Assembly: GCF_050908995.1 (NCBI RefSeq)
Contig: NC_135133.1
Span: 8,846,001-8,910,000, forward strand
DNA from: Andrena cerasifolii
Lineage: Eukaryota; Arthropoda; Insecta; Hymenoptera; Andrenidae
Reading direction: 5' to 3'
Length of the DNA: 64,000 nucleotides
Below are positions 12,301-26,500 of the stretch, in pieces. A program made the translations under genes and the position numbers. The notes beneath the pieces are model-generated. The model worked only from the letters and a program-made list of their open reading frames with translations. It ran no database searches and was not told the DNA's origin. Every line of letters begins with the position of its first letter. Positions within the stretch are counted from its first letter, which is position 1.

Positions 12301-15300
12301 GTTAAGTCTCTAGAGTGATTGAAGAGTCCTTGTAGAAAACACTGCAGGTGCCAAAAATCAAATTTTTTCATAAGAGAGAAAAAACTTCCCCGAAAAGTCC
12401 CTTGAAATGATTTACGAAATTTGATTTGTTTCGATTGCTAAATGTGCTTAAGTACACAATAACCCAAATACATCACAAAATTTTATATTTTTTATATTAA
12501 TATAGTCTACATCCATGAAAACAAGAATTGTATTCGTAGAAAACTATAGGTAACTTATTTACACAGGGAAATAGCATTAAAATTCTATACTATAGTAAAA
12601 AATGTTTTTTTTTATAATTTTGGCACTTACAGTGTTTTCTACAGGAACTATTCAATTACTAATCCGAAAGCGTACAACGATTTCTACGCGAAATTGGACA
12701 GATCTCGTCAAGACGAATCGGCTGGCAGCATTGTTAACTTCGAAATCAGATGGAATCACTTCAAAAGATGAATTCAAATTCCCAGATTTAGCGATTTTGA
12801 ACAAAAGAATTCTGCAGTAAAATCCCATTGGATTCAAGGGTTTTGCAAGTACCCTCCTCACCGTACGACTAATCATTCTACAGATTTAACATCGTCTTTT
12901 GCAATGAAACATTTCGGAAAACTTTTCATCTCACAGACCACGCACTCTGACCCGACTTGATCCCACAATTTCCGAGCCCTACGTGCACACGGGCTGGCTC
13001 GTCGAATTCCCGACTAAAGACGATGAAATTTTAAGCAATCGAACGCACGATGGAGCAGAGCCGGGCGACCGCGCACTTCAGTAGCGGGTAAATTATCCGA
13101 TAAGCTCGGAAGCAGAACACGAGACGGGCTTTCCAGCGGTCCCATTTCCTCTCGACTGTTATCCCATCGATCAATTTCGAGGCATAGCGTGCCGTGGGCC
13201 GTGTGTCGAAGCATCCCGGGCGTTCAATCGGCCTTTTTTCGCGCCCTCGATCGCCTCTTTCCACCTCGTTCCACCCCGTTCCTCCTCTCCTTTCCGTGTT
13301 TTATACTTAACGACCCCTCGAGCTCGTGTCGTCGAGGGGTGTGGTCGCCCCTCTCATTCGCTCCCTCCCGCGCTCTCTTTCTCCGTGGCGTGGCTATCGC
13401 GTGGACCATAAAGAATTCCAGCGCGTGCTGAGCACGGAATTCTGATATCGCGAGGAGACGGCGACGTCGACGTCGGGCTTTCGTGACCGGCGAAACACCT
13501 AATTGCGTGCACGCACGTCCCTGGGTTCAGGCCGTTTCGCCACGTGTGCCGCCCTTGCGGAATAGATTATTGCCTGTGCCGGTCGGCCGACGGAGCCTGG
13601 CAAGCGGACACCGCTTGCTATTTAACGTTTTATTGCGTCACGTGGTCGCTCGGGGGATTAAACGCCCGATAAGAGGATTGATCTGCGCGTAATGATTGGA
13701 GCTCGAACATTCTTCGGTCCTCTGTGGGATTTGGCTTGTTACAGTGGATACAGAATCTCTGTTAATCGAATTCTTTGTTGTTGGAATGCGTCAGTGGTAG
13801 ATTGTGAAATCCACTTTTCATGTGAAATACTGTATTCAAAATTCTGCACGTGCACACTGGAGTGTACTCGTGCAAAATGGTTGAAAAATTGAAAAATGAA
13901 CGGCAGAATTAGGGGGAATCTCTTTAGTCATTAATTTTAATTGCATTTTGTGTATTGACATCAAACGGTGTGATTCTATATGAAAATGTAAGTAAGAAAT
14001 ATAGGGAAACGTTTTCTGATTTGGGGCTTGTTTTTTAGAAAAATGACTTGGAAGAGTGCAACAGGTTTGATACAACTTGTGAATGAAATGAATCATCGTG
14101 GAAACATGAGCCAAAATTGTAGAATAACTTATTTTCAACCTAGGCATTGTTTATGAAAAAAAACTGTTTTAATTGTCCTGTTAGTCGAATGCACGTATTC
14201 TCGATGGATATTTAAACTTGATTTTTTTTACAAATAAAACCTCGTTCGAAAAGAAGGTTATTATACAATTTCGAATTATTTTTCAAAAGCATGCATTTGC
14301 ACCGTTGCAAAGGTTTCTCGTAAACGAAGTCTCGTAAAGAAGAATATTATTTATATTGTCTATTTATTTCTTCATATAGAAATACTCTCTTTCGTGTGGC
14401 GCCACTAATTTGGCGACGCGTTGAACAAAAAGTACAGAATACAACTGTGAAACGTACAGTGGGGGAGAAAAGTATTCGGACACCCTTTAAAACAGAATAA
14501 CTTTTTTAATATTAGTCCAAACGACTTCAGTTTGTTTTCAGACGCTAGGATTAGTTTTCTAGGTGGCGTGTTTCGTCGTTTTGAAAAAATTGCAATTTGT
14601 CGTAATAGCGAAGAAAACAGTGACGGTTTATCAAACTTTTTCATCTAAGCCTGTAATGAAAGTTTGAAAAATGCCTTTTGTAGATTTAAGTAAGTCGTAT
14701 ACATACTGAAAATTCCATCAAAATCTGTTAACGTAGCTACGAGCTACAAACAGTTAAAAGTGGTGGAAATCACAGTGTTCGGCCCAAGAGATTTTACTTG
14801 TCGCTTGTTTCTGCATCGACCGATTTCGATGAAATTTTCTTCATGTATGCAACTCGCTTAAATCTACAACCGGGAATTTTAAATTCTCACTACAGAGTCA
14901 CAATCCGATAAAAAAGTTGAAAAAGCGACTTTTACTATTTTCTTCGCTATTCCGACCAATTGCAATTGTTTTTTTTTTCAAAACGACGAAACACGTCACC
15001 TAATAGACTAATCCTTCTAGCTTCCAATAAAACTCCAGTCGCTTAGACCAATTTTAAAAAACTTATCATATTTCAAAGTGCGCCCGAATACTTTCGTCCC
15101 CCACTGTATATGCTCCAAATTTTAACGATCTGAGTATGGAAATTCTCGGATTTACATGAAAGGTTATCAGTAGTTCAAAGTGCACGCATCCCTTTGCTGC
15201 CACCCTAGTTCATCCGAAGATCTCGATGCAATATCCGCATCGGAGGAAGTTACTGTTCACTTCCCGGTCCTCTTTGTCGAGCGCGTATCGAGAATCCCAG

Positions 15301-17452
15301 TCGAGGCCGAGCCTGGCGTTGAAACGCGCGTTTTCCATGTTCCTCCCTTTGCCCCTTAATCTAAGCGATGGAGGACTACTGGGAACACGTTGCAGCGCTA
15401 GTCAAACTTTACAAGAATATTTATGGGCAGCCTTCTAAGATCCTCCAGGCTCGCCCAACCACGGTAAAGAAAAAAAAAACAACGTCGTGAATTTATGAGA
15501 GCGTGTGTTAAAAACTCCCCCGTGTTTCGTGGCCGTCCGTCGTTTCGAGCAATTACATTTCATTATCCGGCGCTGGGATCTTAATTAATCGACCTTTTCC
15601 TCGTGCCACGCCGCGAGTTTCGAAAATTATCTCGTTCATCGGGTCGCGAATCGACATGTGAAGCTCACTTCCTTCTTTGCCAGACCGTTAACCCTCGAAC
15701 CAAAGTGTCATCCTGCCTGTCCACATCTGTGTGCGTGTGTGTGGAGGATAGACAGGCTCGCGTAATGCTTCCTTTTCTTCCAAATGGTCGAACCGATGGA
15801 ACCAGAGTCTCTCTCCCGATCTCCCGCATCCCTCGGTGCTTTGCATTAACAATTTCCTGTTCCGCCTGGCAAGCTTTTTCCAGTTGAAACGAAACGTTTC
15901 CTGTCCCGCCCTGGTTGTATGTAATTGCTTCGCAGCCAAAGAGAAAAATTCCCTGCCCCTGTTTAATGGATTCTCATTAATAGAAATCAATGAGCTGGCA
16001 TTCCGCGAGACGCTCTTTTCCAATGGGCAGCTTTATTTTCTGTGCGCTGGCTCCTGCTTAGGTCTAGTTATCTATAGTTACTTCCTAGTTAGTCCTCTTT
16101 TAATTCCGGCAAGAATTGGGTCCCATGGGATGTGTTAAGAGAGGCTAGTCCGTTTTAATTCACTCCTGAGTCGTGCAGAATGTTACTATCACAGTGTCTT
16201 CTTCTTCCATTGGTTAACCACGACCTTACATTCCACTTAAGTACATATTTTCAAGCGCCAGTCACTTTCCCTGTTTGGAACATTCTTCTGCCCTTTCCAC
16301 GTGCCCCGGGGCGCAGAATTTCGCCCGGTTCTCGACTGTGACACATATTTCGACTCCCGTATGTTCAGTTCGCATAATCGAGGCTCTAGCGCAGGAGAGC
16401 GTTCATAAGAACATCCCCTGTCCAGGCAATAGGGAGCATTCAGATGTTCCACTGCATCTCCAACGATTTCTGCTTTATCTTTCTAGAATCTAGGGGTTCT
16501 AACGAGAGAGAGAGCAGTGAATAGAGTCGATCGTGACTCGTTGCAGAGGGGAGTAACACGAGATCGCGGGGCAGAGGCACGCGTGCCGCGATAGCGGGTT
16601 TATCAGTGCTTGCAGCTTTCCACGTACGGCGGCAGCCACCTGGCTTATCTGCCTTCGAGTTCCCGACGTCTGAAAGTGGGGATCTCTGACAAAGCTCGTG
16701 AAAAAGAGGAGGGTGGCCGGCATGCCGGGCGGGCGAAGACCAGCGAAGATCCAGCAGGGCGTGGAAAGGAAACGCGCTGGATTTTTGCGCGGACGGCCGC
16801 GTCCCTGCGAAATTGGAGCGGTAGGATGCAATTAAAGCCCGTGGCCTGTGTGTGAAACGCAATTAGACGTGAATTCACGCCTGTCTCCTGTGCAGTGGGA
16901 GCTCCAACGATTTTCCGAAGGGTTCTTTCCAAGCCCCGCTCTAGATCCGAAACGCGTGGTGGTTTTTTTATTTTCCTCCGTGGTCGACGAACTGTGTCGC
17001 GTGACGTTTACACAAAGCTGGGAAGAGAAATTTCAAGTGTCACTGTAACGCTATTTGTAATTAAAATGGGGGAGCTTGAGATACGGATTGCGTTCAAAAG
17101 ACCTTCTCACGAATAGTATCTTAGATACATTTATCATAATAATGATAATAATAATAATTTCCAGAGAAACCCAGTAATTGGCGAAACCCTTAAGTGTAAT
17201 AATATTTGTAATTAAAATGGGGAAACTTGAGATATGGATTCTGTTCAAAAGACCTTCTCACGAATAGTATCTTAGATATATTTATCATAATAATGATAAT
17301 AATAATAATAATTTCCAGAGAAACCCAGTAATTGGTGAAACCCTTAAGTTTAATAAAATTTGTAATTAAAATGGGGAAACTTGAGATATGGATTATGTTT
17401 AAAAGACCTCCTCACGAATAGTATCTTAGATATATTTATCATCATAATGATG

Positions 17453-17509
<57 letters not shown>

Positions 17510-20500
17510 TCCGGAGAAACTCAATAATTGGCTTAAACACAGAGATATCAGTGAAAGTATTTTATATAAATAATTAAGGCCTTTCCACACATAGTTACTA
17601 TCCTTCCCTACCTTTTCTAAGTCACTACTGTCTCCACCAAGCAGATAGTAGACATATCCAAAGTATCAGTCTCGAGTCACAGAAGTGTTTCGTGTGAAGA
17701 GGCCCTAAGCAGAGTGCAAAGTTTCGAACGTAATTACTTCCCTGATGCAGAGACTTCCTCGTCACCGTTTCACAGTTAATCAGCAACGCTCGAGAGTCTT
17801 ATCAGTCGTTGAATAGAATTTTATAGCAAGGGAATCCGTGACGGCAATCGATTGAACTGTGATAAGACGAAATGAGACCAGATACATTTTAATCAACGCT
17901 ATGGTAGTGAAAAAAAAAGAAACGGGCGATTAGGACGTTACTAACGGTAACAGGATTCTCGATCGATCGAAGGGGCGAATCGAGCTGGCGTGTTTGGTAG
18001 GAATTAGTAATGAATGCGGCCGCGTTGTCGGGAATTAATGACGGAAGACAGTCGAGGGTTGGGCGGGGGCTGAATTTATCGAAACTAATGAAATTCCTGG
18101 AATTGCTGGATGGCGATTACGGCCACGTCCCGTGAAAATGATAATTATTCTTGGGCCAGTTATTGCGACTAGAATTCCTCGGCGAGTCGCCCTGGACGAA
18201 AAACACAACGATGAAGTTAATTATGACAGATTTCTGTGGTCGTCGAATCGGAGGTGACGCCATTGCTTTGAAAATACTGCTGAGATTTCATTTTGACGAT
18301 GTTTATTATGGTATACTGTTTTCTTGAAATGTAATCTTCTCTAATTTTCGAAAATATTTTTATTCGAACTTGGGTGCTTCTTGTTTACTTCATTTGGATA
18401 ATATTGAGGAAAATAGCTATTAATCATTTGATACGAGAAAAGATTAGGAATTTGCTCTTTTGTGTTGTGGAACGTGTCATCTATTATTCAGCTTATGGAG
18501 CTTTAGTGCTTTTAGGTGAAGGACTGTAGAAATTGGAACGATGTTGATATGTCTCATTAAATTTACGAAGAAAAAAAAATTTCTCTTCCAATCTCCGCTT
18601 CAGAAAATACTACTCGTTTAAATAATTCTGTTTCTATTTGTAACTTGAGGTCGGAATGATTGCATATGCTTTATAATAACACCCAATATCGATAACACCA
18701 AATGCTATTCAACAGAGGAATAGCAGAAGCGTAAGCAATAGTGTAACACAATAGAGCTCAGTAGTATAACTCAATATTCGGCGCGTCCGTCGAGTTCCCT
18801 TCGCCCTCGTTACAACACTTTCTGTAAACATTAAACATCAATATTTCATACATCCATCAGACCTCTTCTACTCCATCGAATAAACCCATGAATAATAAAA
18901 TCAAACGCTACAGTAGTACGACTCAAAGCTTTGCACGTTCATCGCGATTCCCTCTTCAAAAAGCTTCCCATAAGCAACAGTAAAACCCAACGCCGGGACT
19001 CCTGCAGCCCAATAATTTATACATCCATCGAACCTGCTCCACTCCATAAAAATAAGTTACCCATAAACAGTAGCCTAACAGCGCCCAGTGATACAAGTCA
19101 ATGCTTCGCGCGCCATTACGTTTTCTTCGCCCTCGTCGAAAGAACTTCTCCCGAACAGCAATAAAACTTCGTGATAGGCTCTAGTGGGACTCAATAATGC
19201 ATGCTTCCATCACACTTTCCCGCCTCCATCGGAAAACTACCCTTAAATGGTAGTGCACGAATAACACTTCGTACGGCCGTTGAATTTTTGTTCCTTACCC
19301 TCTCTCGCATTCTCGTTCCATTTATTACATATAAAAATCACAATACGGGAGAAGAGTGTATCCATTAATCATACAGCCACTCACAAAGTTCACGAAAGAC
19401 TGTCAAGTTCATTCGAACACATTTATGTAGCCTTCTTTTTTCGTATTAGATTTGTACTGTTCGATGCAAGAACAGCCTCAGGACACCAGGTCCCTGTTTG
19501 CATAAAACGCATAATTAGATTCCTCATTCCTATCTACATATGCTCTCTAAATTTTATTGCCGTATCTTTAAAATTGACGGAGCTATGGTAATTCTTTTAA
19601 ATCCATGTCGACCAACTCACCCTAACTTGTAAGCCAAACATATGTACTTACGTACATCAACTTGATCGTGACACGATCTATGACTATTTTTAAGATTACA
19701 TTTCTTTCAAATATTATGCAAATATTAAATAATAAAAAATAATGTAAAAAACATTTTTTCTATGTTTCTCCATTTTATGCCACAAGGGTCTGAGAGGGCT
19801 ACACGAAAAATTAATTTTACTGATTAATTTATTACATAATTCCGATTATAATAATGCAACTACAAACGAGGTATATCAAAATTGTAAATATTATAGACAG
19901 TTTTACAACTTCACTATGTATAGAAAAATGTCTAACTTCGTAATGTTTGCAGAAACTTTTCCCGAAACATACTTTTGGCACTCCCTTCTTGCATCCAGCA
20001 ATACAATTATAGATCCAAAGACGTCAGCCAACAACCAAATAAAGCCAGTTGCTTTAACAATTACTTATCCTTCATAATTAATACGAAGAAACCTACTGTA
20101 CAACTGAATCTACCACGAAGAGGATCGTTCTAAAAGCTTCCTCCAATATTTCGTCCACCCATCACGTAGGTATCCTTCGCCCTCGCGAAACGATTCCCAT
20201 AAACAAGATCGAAGCTCAGCGTCAGGTAGCAGTACAACCCAATAACGCGCGCGCCTAACAACCAGCAATACAGAAGCCTTCCACAAGCATCAGCAACAAT
20301 TCCGCCCCAGTAGTACAGCTCAATATTCCGTCCGTTCGCCCCGTGAAAAAAAAACTTCTGCCACGAGCCCGCGTTATCGAGCCCCTCCGCCCTCGGTCGC
20401 GTAAATCAGCCTCGGCAAGAGAAATTCCCGAAGCCCACCTCTGCCGCCCAGACACTCGAATATCTCCTCCGCCCACGCGCCGACAATAAATCCCACGAAA

Positions 20501-23500
20501 GGCGTTGGTCGCGAGCGGCTACAATCGCTCTGTCGCGATCCTGCCACCATCTCTCCCGGAGAGCCCACCCGTCGATTAACATTTTTTCGATTAAAAGCCC
20601 ATTAGGCCCGGCGCCACGCGGCGCTGCCTCGAGAGGAAGAGGTTAGATTAGGGGATAACGCAATCAGCGCGTTGGATTGAATATCCATTCAGAGCGTGGC
20701 CCCGCTTGCTGCGACTTCGTTCACTGGCCCACAAGTGGCCTAAGGAAACGAAGCGATCGATCGTTCTGGGCCCAACGATTTTCTCTCTGGTTGATTCCTT
20801 ACTTTTCTGCGGCGGTTTCACAGCTAGCTCCAAGGGGCTCGAGAGAATCCTAGTGGACGAGGGAGGAAGGACGATCGGGATTGAGGGATTGGATGAGGGG
20901 ATGGGGCAGCAGGTCGGGGGTGCTGTGGTATGTTTCACCTTATTATTCCACGCTACCCGACACGGAAATGCGGAAGCAGCCCCCTGACGCAATTTCGAAA
21001 TGGAGTCGCGGACAGGAAGGCCGCTCCGCTGGATTGCATTAGTCCGCGGCTCCGGAATTAAGGGCAATTTCATCCTCTTTTTTCCCACCCTCTCTGCTTT
21101 CTTCTTATTCTTCCCGCGGAGTGCATGGAATTGGAAAGTAAAAGTGGTAGATGCGACGGCGGGTGGTGCTGGTTTCGGAGGGGCAGTGCCGTGGGGAATA
21201 GAGATGAGTAACTGTGATAATGGAAATTATACGGGGGTGGCGTAATTCACGGTGTGTCTGAAGGGCATGATAATGTTATCGTGCGAGACGAATGGGGCGA
21301 AAGTGTTGAGTATATTCCTGTTGGATGAGCATCTTGCGTTACATGAATATTAATTTAGAATATTAATTGTGCCTCTAGTGCACATTATTAGGTAATAAGA
21401 AGAGCAGACATTTGAAGCAAGTATTGAACCCCTCTGCTTGTCATAAGACGAGAGGTGTCACTTAGTGGATTGAATTTACAGTGAATTTCGAATGGGGAAA
21501 TAATTTTTTTTCTTGATGCGCTACTCGGTATTTTGTCGGGGAGAGTAATTGTGAGATATTTTTGTAACTGGAGGAGAGCGAACTGTGGAATGGCGGGAGA
21601 ATTTCCAGAGATAATCACGGAGGGCAGATATTCGCGGGTGAAGTTAAAAGTTGGTTACAGGGGACTGGCGGAACCTGGGGTAGGAGGAACGTTGTAACGA
21701 CTTCCGACGCGATGTAATTCGAACTTTTTCATAACGAGCGCCACCCGTCAGAGGGTGGTGGATTCTGTAATACTTATGACGACTTACGTTGTCTCGTAAA
21801 CTATCGCGAGAAATATCTCCCTGATCACGTAACAAGAGAATTGCACTTTTAATATGAATCTTGTGAACAGTATCAAGATAATTGCAAGGTGTCCGATTTA
21901 CAGCTTACCGCAACGAAAAAGGTATTTCGTAAAATGTGAAAGACACAAAATAATGGGAGGATGAAAAATTTTATCAAAATTATATTCAGGGTGTTACAAA
22001 TTCTAATTTGATTTAATTCAATTGAGATGGTAGATGGCCAATTGTGGACATATTTGTTTACAACTTTTCGTGAAAATAGGTGAACGGATTATGGTATCTA
22101 GAAACATCTGTACGTATAAAATTGCAGCACAAGCGTTTCTGCGAACTCTTAGGATTATTTCTGTCTGCTTAATTGGCGTCTAAAGTTACGCTTTCTTCAT
22201 TGCAATATAAATATTCTTTGATCGAATGAATCGAGCGACATGTATCTTAATGTGCTTAATACTGGAGCTAATTACTGTTACTGAGCCAACGGCTGCACAT
22301 GGGATTGGAGAAACATGAAATGAAATATGAAACGACGAAAGGCGGATAAACTGTGAAGTGTAATTACTGCGAAGCTGTTTCCTTCAACGTGCTTTAGCGA
22401 TAGGAAATCTCCGTTCCGCGTAATGAATTGTGAGGTTCCTGCTTCGACGCGTTTGACGTGGATATTGATGAAACAATAACCAAGTGTAAACCTATGCCTT
22501 AAAAACCAAAGGTTTTCCTTGTTCCTTCCATTATGTAAACAAGAGTTATTATAATCGATTCCCTTCGGCGGTAAGCGGAACAGACAAAAAACGTAACTAA
22601 ACTTTTCGTGCTTCCTTTTCACAGCACATTTTTCACTCCGTTCAACTACGATTAAAAAACTATCACCTACGACGACGCCCGTGGAGATAGTAAATATACA
22701 AATCGCAAAGGAACTGCATTTATTTGAAATCGAAAGGAAAAAAAAATTACAATCGTCGAACATAGAAAATTAACAGAGTCAAGATCCTCAGTTGCCACAC
22801 GTTCCCTCCAATCAATCCGATCTTTTCATCCACCACCTAGGTGCATTTCACAAAATAAAAGCCACGCAAAATCCGCGATTGAACTGTGCACCGACCCCGG
22901 CGACCAAACTGGAAACAATCAAGGAGAATTCCATCTCTGAACCTCCGTCAGCGACAGCGAATAAACGACACAATCCCGTAGGCCCATAAAAATCACGAGA
23001 CGAAGCATCCCCAATCATCGTAATGCGCACCGATGCGTTCACCGACGAGGATGCAGTATCAAACACGGCGGACAATAAAAGCATTCTGAACGAGTCGCGT
23101 TTCTCCGCTCTGCTAATCACGGTGCTCGTAAAGCGCGCAATGAAAGTAGTACTCTTGAACTCTTCCCCCAGCTTCTGACCGTATCCCCTTCGACATCCTG
23201 TCCGCATCTCGCTAATAATCAAGCTCGAAAAGCGTTCTACAAAGCACTTACATTTCTGCTGGAGGAGAAACGAAGGAAGAAACTCGCAGGCACCTAACCA
23301 GACGGACCGTCATACCTCAGGCACCTTAGCTTGACGAAAGGCGGCAACCTCATCTCGCATCGGGGACAATGGGATCCTTGATCAGCGGGACGAGTCTTCT
23401 TTTCCCCCGTCACTCGTGCACCTGTCATCACATGTCACGGCGGAGCACAGCATACGCGATCGCGGTTGGGGAACGTTCGACGGCCACACGCGCACCACCA

Positions 23501-26500
23501 ACGATCCGCGATCCCGAGGACCGCGAGGTCATCGGGGATCCTCGCCGACCACGAGGAACCGCCTGGCTCCTGGCACACGACGCCTTGGCCGGCTTCCAAG
23601 TGCTCTCGCGAGCCGATGTCGACTGTCTCGCACACAGTGACCGCCACAAGTGGTTGCGTTCAGTCAGCGTTGATCCCAGGGAGCTGCGTCGGGCTAGCTT
23701 CACGCAGGAGGCGAGGACACCAGACCTTCCAGCTGGACGTCCTTCCGAGAGTCTTGGATCAGCCGCTCGATGACGAGGGATCCCTGGATCGCGCTTCGCA
23801 GGACACCACCCATCGCTCTAACGGGGAATGAAAGCTGTCATCTCAGGACAGAGCTGGTCCTTGGAGGAGACGTGGCTGCTCGCAGCGGTGTGCCTCGTCC
23901 TGACCGAGAGGATCGATTCGTTGCCGAGGTAAACAGAGTGTTCAATCTGGGAACAGGTGATTCTTGAAAGGATGGACGGAGGACTGTCAACAACTGGCCA
24001 TTTCTGTGAATGCAGCACGATGTTTCGTGGGTTAAGGGGTCGCAGATCCTGACGATCTTGATGATCCTGGTGGATGAAGATTCCTTTTGGCCAGGAGGGA
24101 GATGTTGATCCTGTCAGAATGCACTGGTTCGATCGTCGATCAGGAGACCACGGGAGATCTACGGTTGCTGAGCTCGTTTTTGGGTTGCTGACGATGACAG
24201 CGCCTGCTTCTTGTGCCCTGCCACGAGGCAGGTGTCCCTCGTCTTCACCAGGGGCAGGATACGGACGGTGGAGGCGTCGAGACACGAGAAGGACACGCAC
24301 ACGCTCGCCAAGCAGCAGCTGGTCGGGGCTGGCTTTCTGTTTGGCAGGCTATCGACTACCATGCACCCAGTGTCACTCCGCCGGAACTAAGGCCACTGGC
24401 ACCACGCCTGCGTCCGCGGAGACGGCGGTCGGCGTCGCGACGCCCGCTGCTCGCGACCACCGCGCCTCTGACAACCGCGCGACGCGGTTTGAACGCCGAC
24501 AGTGGGCTCCCAGGGCGCGGATTTTGATTTCTAGTGAATATTGGTGGGAGCCTGGGAACTTAAGGCAACTGTCGAATTTTGGGAATTCAAATTAAATTAC
24601 TCCGGGGAATGTGGGAACTATCTTTTCTGAGAAAATGTAGTTGTGGAAGGTTTTAAAATTTGACTGAGAACAATGAGTTTTTAGGGCGCGTGCTTTAATT
24701 TGAATGCTGCAAGGTATGAGAACTTTCGAAGCTTTGCTGCATGAAAAGTGCCTGGGACATTAAATCTAATTTGATTTATGGGTAATTACCCAGGGGAGTA
24801 TGGAAAGTGCTGGCGAGGAAGGGTTGGAGTTTGAGTCGCAGCAAAAATTGTAAGTTGAAAACTGATTCGAGCATAAATAACGAGCTATTAAGTTCTGTTT
24901 GAAAGCACTTGGAAATTTTGTGAACCTTTCAGCCCCTTTTGGAATCTTTACTGCATCGTTACTTGAATTGTATATAATTTAATTGGAGGTTGAAAAATTA
25001 ATATAATTTGTGTTAAATTTAATTGAAATTTAAAAATTAAATGATTATTTAAGAGATTAAATTAAAATGTAATTGGAGGTTTAAAAATGAATATAACTTA
25101 TGTAAAATTAAAACTATTTATAGTCAAGAGTTTAATAAAAGATGACGTGAAAAACAGAGGCAATCATTGCAACCTGCTTTCAACGCAAACAATCAGTCTT
25201 CACGATTCCTATTTGGATCTGATTTAATAATTGTTATAAATTATTGAATTCCATTCATCTTCCCATTTTTTCAAGTGAGATCGTAAGAGATCGAAGCTGT
25301 CAAGAAAGTCAGATGTCAAGTAGTCTAGTCCAATAAGTAAGGTTTGAAAAGTATGGTTCATGTATTATGAAATTGATAATAATTGTAAATACCACGATAG
25401 GTTTATTTTGATTCAGAATCATGATAATGGGTGTTAAGTACCACAGACGATGTCTACATACTCCATCGATAAAAACGCGTGCATGTTTAGCGCAAAATTC
25501 AAATGACGATGAACAAGGGCGCTCCTGCCGTGGCTGATCACATACAGGTTATACTACTGAAACCGTAGCGGGAAATTCAAAACCTACCGAAACAAGAGCA
25601 GTGAACTACTTAAAACTTCGCACTAATCCACTTTTCCCTCAATTTATATTGCACATTTCCTCCTCACTGAAGAATGGAAAGTAAATTCCATTCAAACGCT
25701 ACTAAAAATTCATACATCGATTATTCAGTTGCATGCAAGAAAAATATGATCACTTCATTGACCAATGGTTCCTTTTCACCTTAGATTATCTTGAATTAGA
25801 GTATCTAAGTATCACGAATGTTCGTGAAACTCGTGACTCACCAGTTTGCGTACTGCTGTCGAAAAAGGTGCTCGATGTCTCGATGGTCATCGAGGCGAAT
25901 GTGCCATCAGTGATTTGAGCAGAACTGTCCCTCCGTCCTCGGTGTCTCTGAACCTATTAAACATAAGGATCGTACATAGTGAGCGTAAAATTAATCGAGC
26001 TCAAATATTTATGCAAACGTCGCCCTGACTCTTTCTAGCTTCTAATAGAAAGGGAATAATCCCTTGTATAAATAACTAACCGCCTCCTCGCTCTGAGAGC
26101 TCTGCCGTCGATAATTTCGACATCTCAGCGTCTCCTCCGTGGTGCTCTGCCGCCGAAAGCCACGAGCTATCAGAATTTCGCCGGTTGCTGACGCTTGTTG
26201 ATTCCCTATCGTTGACAAAGGTTGGAAGCCTGATGATGTACAAGCACAAGGGCTCTGGTCTCTCGAGGAGCAGGAGGAGCTGTCTGGCGACCTGAAACGC
26301 AAAATTGATTTCCATTTAGAAACACTTAGAACAAATATACAGTGCCTAGTAATTAACGAGACAGAGAAATTATACACCTGAGTGAAAATTTTCCACCCCT
26401 TAATAAAATAAGTAAAGTATTAATAGGAGGCTTCTGGCAAGACCTCGAATTGATTTTGGTAATAATGACTCGTCACTGTCAGTGAAACCTAGTGACAAAG

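Larger units (their letters stand above)
10346..25841 (-). other. 15.5-kb intron between the Ser/Arg-rich and LIM exons
   Basis: This is the largest intron recognised. It contains a 650-bp foldback (14457-15106), a tandem triplication (17050-17530), degenerate repeats (18660-20400) and GC-rich pockets at about 12950-13690, 16240-17000, 20380-21250 and 23370-24530. It may hide the missing LIM exon or alternative first exons. Open frames in the GC-rich pockets occur on both strands at once and show no known domain. I see nothing supportable in 10900-12900, 17560-18650 or 24600-25800. Confidence 0.65.

Noticed and set aside
12930..12970. Minus-strand ECVVCEMKSF, considered as the first LIM cysteine pair
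   Set aside because: No phase-1 donor at a distance that would leave 16-23 residues before the LIM His.
15215..15250. Minus-strand RCGYCIEIFG, considered as LIM start
   Set aside because: A stop follows directly and no GT donor lies before it.
23369..23831. Overlapping open frames of 70-134 codons on both strands
   Set aside because: Coincident frames on both strands of GC-rich DNA indicate few stop codons rather than coding. A CPRC-x-x-R motif on the minus strand near 23360 does not give LIM spacing or phase.
26076..26315. Alternative minus-strand frame (MEINFAFQVARQLLLLLE)
   Set aside because: It would need retention of intron sequence and fails the phase of both neighbouring exons. The RRQS-bearing frame fits both.
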